A stretch of 64,000 nucleotides of DNA from Lophium mytilinum (lineage: Eukaryota; Ascomycota; Dothideomycetes; Mytilinidiales; Mytilinidiaceae), in assembly GCA_010093605.1 (NCBI GenBank), contig MU004191.1:109112-173111 (forward strand), written 5' to 3'. This document shows positions 57,899-64,000 of the stretch, piece after piece. Both the position numbers and the translations under genes were made by a program. The notes beneath the pieces were generated by a model. It did not search any database, was not told the DNA's origin, and saw only the letters and a program-made list of their open reading frames with translations. Position 1 is the stretch's first letter. Each line of letters begins with the position of its first letter.

Positions 57899-59425
57899 CT
57901 AGTCGGACCAAGAAAATGGTCGAGGTTTTCGAGTGTGGAAGAGGCGGAACTTCTTATGGCCAATGTACACTGAACCATCTCGATTGATCATCTCTTCGTT
58001 GTCCTTGATGGCGTACTCCAGTTCGTCCACGATGTTCTGGTGGCCGTAAGCTCCGAAACTATTTCTCCACACTCGCCGATATTTGGGGCTGCTCTGTGCA
58101 TCGGTAATCTCTCTCCTAGCGCGTTCAGCCTCCTCCCGGTACTGTCCGCGATATTCAGTGAGATCCGCGAGCGATAGAGTCTTTAGCTTTGGCAAGTCTT
58201 GCAGCACCTTATAGACGTCTGGCCATTTGCCATGCCGACCGTAGGATTCCTCGGACATCATGTTGGAATCGTAACCGCCTTTCGTGATGTAGAAGTAGGT
58301 GAAATAGATAGCCTCAATAGTGGGAGACAGCTTCCGCAACACTTCCAAGAGAAGCTGTAGCTCGGTGTGAACACCTTCGAGCTTCAGAGTCTTGAGCTGC
58401 GTGTAGCCACCTCCAGCAAGTGGCTTAAAGAGGAAGCTCTGGATGTTGTATTGACCAGATGGCTTTGAGACTTGGATCGATATTGCAGACTTTACCTGCC
58501 GGCATATTTCGTCAACCCATGTGTCTAGGATTAGCTTAGTTTCGTCGTCGTCGTTGTAGGCGTTGCTCAAGTCCAGTCTCAAAGCGCATGTGCGACTTAG
58601 CGCTTTCTGGGTGTCTGAATCCGCGAGGGGCAAAGGGATGGCTTGTTCCGCTGGCCAGAACGGCGGGACGTATATGTCCAGGTTGAGGTCTCGGTCGGCA
58701 ACCTCCTGGAGGGCCTGGAAGACGATGCGGTAGGTCCGATTTCTCTTCTGTTCGTCGTACAGTACTTTAGTTCGTTGAGGAGTTTTCGTATCACTGCGTT
58801 GGCGGACTACGCAAGATTGTCGTACCAGCGTCCAGTCGTCGTCCGCCGCACCCAACCTCCTGAGCATTTGCTCCGTACCCCAGCTCTGCATATTCTCACT
58901 ATCCCAAATTCGGTCTAAGGCTCGACTCTTTACGTTGCGGCCGCCAACACCAACTGTCTTCAGGTTAGGAAGCGTCTTGAAGACCTTGACGAGGATCGCC
59001 AGGTCTTTCTGACTTCGCTCCAGCGCTTCCTGCCAGCGGAGCTCATTTGCGTATGCCTGCTCGTACTTCTCCAGCCATCTTTCGTTGACACGAGCGAGGT
59101 CATGAAATGTCCGGTCTTTGTCGGAGTGGAGACGCTCCAACCCAAAACCGAGATGGCGTATGAAGCCGGCGAACTCGCTCTCTGAGATCTTCTCTAGGGC
59201 TGTTAAGCTACGCGGGGACAGCATGAATTTGACGTGTTGGAAATAACGCCTGCCAAAGGCGTTGAACGTCTTGGCTTCAATGCTGCGGCAGGTTAGGCGC
59301 ATGTTGAAGAAATCATCGCTGTCGAGACAATCGGTGCCGAGAAGGTCGAGGATATCCGCCGGCAATCCGGCAAGACCAACATTATTCATATCTTCAGCGG
59401 AATCCGTGGACTGGAATCGAGACAT
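57899..59425 (-). CDS. F-box-like protein, paralog A
   Basis: Single exon, 508 residues. The N-terminus GLAGLPADILDLLGTDCLDS, followed by DDFFNMRLTCRSIEAKTFNA, is an F-box-like motif (LPxDIL...L..L.R..C). Next is FGRRYFQHVKFMLSPRSLTA. The remainder contains Leu-rich segments (TLPNLKTVGVGGRNV, YTQLKTLKLEGVHT, LPKLKTLSLADLTEYRG) that look like irregular leucine-rich repeats, the normal substrate-binding part. F-box proteins join Skp1 and Cul1 in SCF ligases, which are activated by NEDD8. The divergent gene at 60840 is a clear paralog. Target unknown. Confidence 0.75.
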   Translation of the reverse strand: MSRFQSTDSAEDMNNVGLAGLPADILDLLGTDCLDSDDFFNMRLTCRSIEAKTFNAFGRRYFQHVKFMLSPRSLTALEKISESEFAGFIRHLGFGLERLHSDKDRTFHDLARVNERWLEKYEQAYANELRWQEALERSQKDLAILVKVFKTLPNLKTVGVGGRNVKSRALDRIWDSENMQSWGTEQMLRRLGAADDDWTLVRQSCVVRQRSDTKTPQRTKVLYDEQKRNRTYRIVFQALQEVADRDLNLDIYVPPFWPAEQAIPLPLADSDTQKALSRTCALRLDLSNAYNDDDETKLILDTWVDEICRQVKSAISIQVSKPSGQYNIQSFLFKPLAGGGYTQLKTLKLEGVHTELQLLLEVLRKLSPTIEAIYFTYFYITKGGYDSNMMSEESYGRHGKWPDVYKVLQDLPKLKTLSLADLTEYRGQYREEAERARREITDAQSSPKYRRVWRNSFGAYGHQNIVDELEYAIKDNEEMINRDGSVYIGHKKFRLFHTRKPRPFSWSD

Positions 59426-60839
59426 GGTGTGTGATAGTGTGGAGGATGATGTTCCGGTGAAATGAGAAGGCTAGTGATGTGATGTGGTGTTATTGAGAAG
59501 GGAGCTAGGTGAGGGGAGCTAGGAAACCTTGAAGGTGGCAGGTATTTTTGCGGGAGTTGGAATACCGGGTGGTGAATGTGATGTGCTATGAGTAGCTTAC
59601 TACTGCTGCTTCTGGTGGTGGCACTTCCGTGGTCAAGAGCTGTGTGTGTATTGGTAGTATTGCTGGAGCCAAGAGAGCGCCAGGACTGCATCCCTTTTCA
59701 CGAGAGACAGTCTTCTACATGGTGAGGTCTACATAGACCAAGTGATAGAACCGTATTTCCCGTGCCCAACTTTTCTTCTGGTTGTGAAGTAGGCTACCGG
59801 AATTATTGTACGCCGACCTGGGAGTCTTGGATTTTCAGGTTTAGGACATGGACGCGAAGTCCTAAGCTAATGGGGGTTCACTGAAGCCATGTACACACTA
59901 TAGAAACACGACGTCATGACTGCCATTGACAATATGGGTATGGCGATTTTCACAAGTCCATTCTTCCGTCTGCAAATCAAAACGATATCTTGTGGAACTG
60001 GTTCCAGCACATGCGATGCTTCCATATGCGAAAGAAAGTCAAACTGCTCTTTTAGACAAACTTGATTGATGGCCGTCAGCAACCAATTGATTATGAATAT
60101 AGAAAAATCGAGCAAACTTCTCAAATAACATATAAAGAGTCTACATTTCATACAATACTGCGGCATACATTTAGAAATCCTTACATCTGTCCAGGTTATG
60201 TCGATAGACTTCCAGTTCTCTATGGACCATGTAAAGATCAACACAACGAATTCTAGGTCAATCAATAGACGAGCCGGTGACTTCATAGGGGGACCGCTAA
60301 GCGCTCCTGATAGTTGTAATGAACCAATAGGAATAGCAGTCGAACGTGGCTTTCTCAAGTTGGCGGTTGGTGGCCAACTGGTAACAGAATGGCGATGTGC
60401 GTTCGCGCGGCTAGTACAGTGAAAATATGACTACCGCTTAGCTGATGAAAGAAGCGCTAGCTGGGGTTACCCTCACGATGGCATCTGGGTTCCAAGAGAA
60501 CAACCTGAGTATATCAATTTTGTAGACCTAAACCTCTGATATAGAACTGTAGATCGTGAAGGCTTCAAGCGAAGGCCCTTTCCAGGCACGACTTCTCAGG
60601 GACGTGTCGTCACTGTATAGCATACGCTCCGCCTGACATCTTCCTCTTGTCATCATTTCTGTTCACCCTAAAGTCCAAAGCAGTTAGCGCCGTTCTCGTT
60701 CTCGTTGTCACGGCACCTGCACAGCTGCATCAGCCCCACTAAACACCTGCAAAAACCTCCCCCCGCCCACACTCACTATAGAAATTGTCGCACTACCCTA
60801 AACAAACGCTACACCTCACCATCAACGGCCTAAGCTCGG
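59426..60839. other. Divergent region between two F-box-like paralogs
   Basis: About 1.4 kb. It holds both promoters. An AT-richer patch at about 59880-60260 carries an open frame on the minus strand (to 60358) without an ATG at its start and with no family features. Confidence 0.5.
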
Positions 60840-62456
60840 ATGTCATCTTCCAGTATGCCAGAATCTAGTGCTACGAAGCCTCCCGATCAGGGGCGCCTGA
60901 GACTCGATGGCCTACCAGGAGATATCCTAGACTACCTAAGCATTGAACACCTCGATAGCCTTTCCTTCTTCAATCTTCGACAAACCTGCCGCAATATCCG
61001 GGACCAAACCTCCAGGGCTTTCGGTAGACGATACTTCAAGCACATGAAGTTCTTGTTGTCATGTCGCAGTCTGATCGAATTGAAAGCAATATCAAGCGAC
61101 AACCAGCTGTCAGAATTCATTCGCCACATCAGCCTTGGGACTGAACGACTGAATGAGAACATGGGGCAGTTGTTTTATCCCCCTGGCCCAGCAGAGAGTA
61201 GGGCGAAGTGGATAAGGAACTATGGAGAAATTTATCAAGTAAAACTCTTGACTCAAAACGACATGGAGCACCACAGCTTGGATACCAAAGTCTTGATCTA
61301 CATTTTCATGTTATTGCCAAACTTGGAAAGTGTTGGTGTTGGAGGTCCCGATATCGCCCATACAAAAGCAGAGCGCGTCTACGATATGGCCAATATGCAG
61401 CCTTGGGGGATAGAGCATCTGATCCGGACTCTAGGTGCGTCCGACGACAGTATTTCGAATGATGACAGCGAGTCTTCAATCCACAAGGTTCCGGACAGGC
61501 ACATGATGTTACGAGGCGAACCCATGCACTACCATGCCTTCCACGTCATGTTCGATGTTCTCCACGAGCTTGAACTTGCGTCCCGGAAACTCAAACTAGA
61601 TCTCCATATCCGTGTACCAGAGTTCGGCACAGTTATGCCGATCCAATTTTCGAGACCGGGCACTCGAGCCGCCTTAAGTAACACCCGAAGCTTGACGTTG
61701 GACTTCACTCGCTCGCCAGATTTTGAGGGGAAAGTTGACTGGTGGGTTGAGGGCTTACTCCAGAGAACCACATCTGCCACATCGATTCAGCTCATGCACG
61801 GTCATAACCTAGAGGCCAGCTTCGGGCAGCTTGCTAGGGGACACTTTACAAACCTGAAAGCTCTGAAGCTCGAAGCAGTCGTGCTTCACGATATGGAAAT
61901 TTTGTTAGACATGCTAAGGCGTGTATCTTCTACAGTCCAAAGCGTCGACTTCTCTGACGTCCAGATTGAGCGGAGGAACGAGGATCCAGAGCTGTTGTGG
62001 GGGGAAGGCTTTGCTCGGCGCAATAAGTGGAATGAGGTGCTCGGAGTGTTGCTAAGCTTTCCGCATCTGGAGTCGGTGTCGTTACGGTTACTCATAGAGT
62101 ACCGTGGGTATTCCAAAAAAGTTCTTTTCTCCGATGAAGAAGAGGGCATGGCAGACTACATCGGCGAGGGCGACCCGGTATATGAGCTTGAGCTTGCGGA
62201 CCGCAAGTATTACTGGTCAGACGAATTAAAACTGCACGGTCGCCAGGAAATCGCGGATATACTCGAGCACGCTGTTACGGGTCAGCTGGAGTTTGATTGC
62301 CCTTACCGTAGCCGTGCTGCAGAGCCTTGGCTCTGGTGGGGAAGTAAGTTGTTCAGAACAGCATTTTCCGACGCTCATATGCGTAATTATCCTCCTGCCT
62401 ACCCTGCTCCCAAGGTTCAACTCCGAAGGTTCGGCGGGATACTTAGAAGGCACTAG
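60840..62456 (+). CDS. F-box-like protein, paralog B
   Basis: Single exon, 538 residues. It aligns by eye with paralog A over its length: LDGLPGDILDYLSIEHLDSL with FFNLRQTCRNI, AFGRRYFKHMKFLLSCRSLI, LPNLESVGVGGPDI, NMQPWGIEHLIRTLGASDD (NMQSWGTEQMLRRLGAADD in A), FTNLKALKLEAVVLHD, FPHLESVSLRLLIEYRG and, near the end, GRQEIADILEHAV (GHQNIVDELEYAI in A). Identity is moderate, so the duplication is not recent. Extra C-terminal residues end in a basic LRRFGGILRRH. Role: probable SCF adaptor; target unknown. Confidence 0.75.
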   Translation: MSSSSMPESSATKPPDQGRLRLDGLPGDILDYLSIEHLDSLSFFNLRQTCRNIRDQTSRAFGRRYFKHMKFLLSCRSLIELKAISSDNQLSEFIRHISLGTERLNENMGQLFYPPGPAESRAKWIRNYGEIYQVKLLTQNDMEHHSLDTKVLIYIFMLLPNLESVGVGGPDIAHTKAERVYDMANMQPWGIEHLIRTLGASDDSISNDDSESSIHKVPDRHMMLRGEPMHYHAFHVMFDVLHELELASRKLKLDLHIRVPEFGTVMPIQFSRPGTRAALSNTRSLTLDFTRSPDFEGKVDWWVEGLLQRTTSATSIQLMHGHNLEASFGQLARGHFTNLKALKLEAVVLHDMEILLDMLRRVSSTVQSVDFSDVQIERRNEDPELLWGEGFARRNKWNEVLGVLLSFPHLESVSLRLLIEYRGYSKKVLFSDEEEGMADYIGEGDPVYELELADRKYYWSDELKLHGRQEIADILEHAVTGQLEFDCPYRSRAAEPWLWWGSKLFRTAFSDAHMRNYPPAYPAPKVQLRRFGGILRRH

Positions 62457-64000
62457 GTAGCCAAGTACGCGGAGAGATGCTCGATGCACCAAGCTCTGTT
62501 ATCGACTTTCACTGGCTGGTTGAACCCGTTCAAGGAGGCAATGAGTTACGGCAATGGCTGTAATTGTCGCCTAAATGATGAAGGCTGTATATCTTTCGAA
62601 AAAACGCCGGCAGTATCCCATTAAGAGTGTTTTATGCTTCTATTCTTTATTATTCAAGAGGCTCGTTTAGATTAGACCAGGGTCATCTCACGTTTTCAAT
62701 ACTTTTCAAGAGATACATTACACGTGCCCGTTTATCTTGTCTTGAGTGTCTGGCAACGCCACGAAATCTTTAGGATGCTAAAGATTAGGGAATGAGTGCT
62801 AGTGAAAGGTCAAGCTTCTCGTTCTTTTGGTGATATTCCATCGAGCCAAACAAGGACACAGTATCAGTGAGGTCTCTCTATGACGCAGTCAGGACAGTAC
62901 CATGGCATAGGTTTGAGTTCCTACGTTGACGTCCTGGCGTGCTTCTTCCGTCTTGCCAACCTTCACACGCAACTCACACAGCTGAAAACTCAACGTCTAC
63001 CATCGGGAGCCGTCTTTGGAGACATCCAGATCTATCGATAGAGTAATCTGGTCACTCCTGTCGATCGACGGTACTTGATCGTAGGCTGCGGCACGCGTAA
63101 ATCTCGCTGCTGGTGCATGACTCTTGCTCGTGCTTGAATTCTCCTCGTTCGACACCACTGTGAAGAATGCCCTAGCTAGAAACTACTCGGGTGTTTAGAA
63201 GCGAGTCTAATTTCCTATGCACTGATAATTTCATCGTATTTATAGTCTGACAAACCTTTGATGTAGGATACTCAGGCTCCTCTCTTGCAATCGACACACC
63301 ACTATAAAGAGTACCTTAGCCAGCGCATCTCTAGTCAGTCAAGCGTTAGGCGTATTTCCGCTGCGTGGGAAAAAGATCGTAGTTGGAGTTTGATAAAACT
63401 ATTCGGATACCTTAAGTGTTGTGGAGGTCATAGCCGGTCCCTTAGTCAGCGCTCAATTTTCTTCCCATCCTCCCGCACGAGCCTCATGGCCACACATCTC
63501 AGCTCCTGAGCGTGGCTTTATTGACTTTCCCAGACCAGTCAACCTTTGCACCCGAACTCTGTTCCCCATCACAAGGCTGGGCATCCAGACCATCATGTTC
63601 ACCGGTGCTGAGTGGTAGCTCAACCACGTTGTGGCGCGCCAGGTAGACATCGTGCCACCAGCTGAGGGCTGAGCCCGTAACAACATGCCGTCTGCCGCTC
63701 GCCTCGCGCCACAACTTTCCCTTTCGATACTTAGATCCCAAGTCGGCGTACCTGCCAAGTGTTCTAGTCCAAACCCTCCTTCGCATGCTGAATTCGTGCA
63801 ACGTTAGACCCAAGGGGGCAGTGCTTCCACCATTGAAACTTTCAGCTCTCCAGTCGAGTACGATCTCCAAGAAATTCAAAAGTATGGTTCTGCCGCATGA
63901 TTTCCTACATCTCATTCACTTACATCGAGCTCATATCCGTCCTTCGTCTCAAACTCATACTCCATAAAACATCATGTATTCGCTGCACCACCGGATCTCC
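62457..64000. other. Intergenic to window end, no gene seen
   Basis: About 1.5 kb. Overlapping frames at 63450-63915 on both strands have no recognisable features. A gene reaching in from beyond the window end cannot be excluded. Confidence 0.4.

Noticed and set aside
59867-60358. 163-codon open frame on minus between the F-box paralogs
   Set aside because: It starts with TTG, lies in an AT-richer patch, and the hydrophobic stretches show no family pattern.
63453-63915. Open frames on both strands near the window end
   Set aside because: Short, overlapping, featureless and partly without proper context.
1-64000. tRNA, 5S rRNA, CRISPR, telomere repeats
   Set aside because: I looked for typical T-loop motifs, 5S core sequence and short regular arrays with spacers and found none that I could support by eye.

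Overview
This is nuclear DNA of a filamentous ascomycete (Pezizomycotina). The reasons are genes with many short introns (mostly 47-80 nt, GT..AG, CTAAC-like branch sites), typical fungal families (Pth11-type rhodopsin-domain protein, WSC and PAN proteins, HET relic, NCS1 permease, fungal P450) and one AT-rich island with the mark of repeat-induced point mutation (RIP). A Dothideomycete is my best guess, but this is inference. || Layout. 0-2.1 kb: a seven-helix membrane protein. 2.7-6.6 kb: a RIP-degraded DNA transposon of about 3.8 kb with long inverted ends and a TA target duplication. 8.7-12.9 kb: a secreted Ser/Thr-rich PAN/adhesin-like protein with two minisatellites, and a small F-box-like protein. 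13.2-27.5 kb: a metabolic stretch with a seven-exon cytochrome P450, an ERG26-type sterol dehydrogenase, ERG28 divergent from it, a PARP-like protein, a small GPI-type protein, two MDR oxidoreductases in tandem, and an NCS1 permease whose frame is interrupted. 27.7-34.6 kb: housekeeping genes MCM4, tubulin cofactor A, THOC7 and Elongin A. 34.8-35.6 kb: a degenerate ~69-bp tandem array. 36.2-36.6 kb: NEDD8/RUB1 in four exons, one intron being GC-AG. 36.6-48.7 kb: gene-poor, holding one conserved low-complexity protein gene. 48.7-51.5 kb: a TBC Rab-GAP. 52.5-55.7 kb: two uncharacterised membrane proteins and a GPI-anchored WSC protein. 56.1-56.8 kb: a HET-type relic. 57.9-62.5 kb: two divergent F-box-like paralogs. 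|| How the genes fit together. The clearest functional link is in sterol C4-demethylation: the ERG26-type dehydrogenase and the scaffold ERG28 share one divergent promoter region, and a P450 lies downstream of ERG26 on the same strand. MCM4, TBCA, THOC7 and ELOA are compact, divergent or convergent housekeeping pairs; MCM4 has an ACGCGT (MCB) box upstream. The most unusual items are the PARP-like protein beside the sterol genes, the ~69-bp array with an embedded 22-bp palindrome, and the NEDD8 gene structure. Exon coordinates were derived by hand from splice signals and reading frame, so single junctions may be off.
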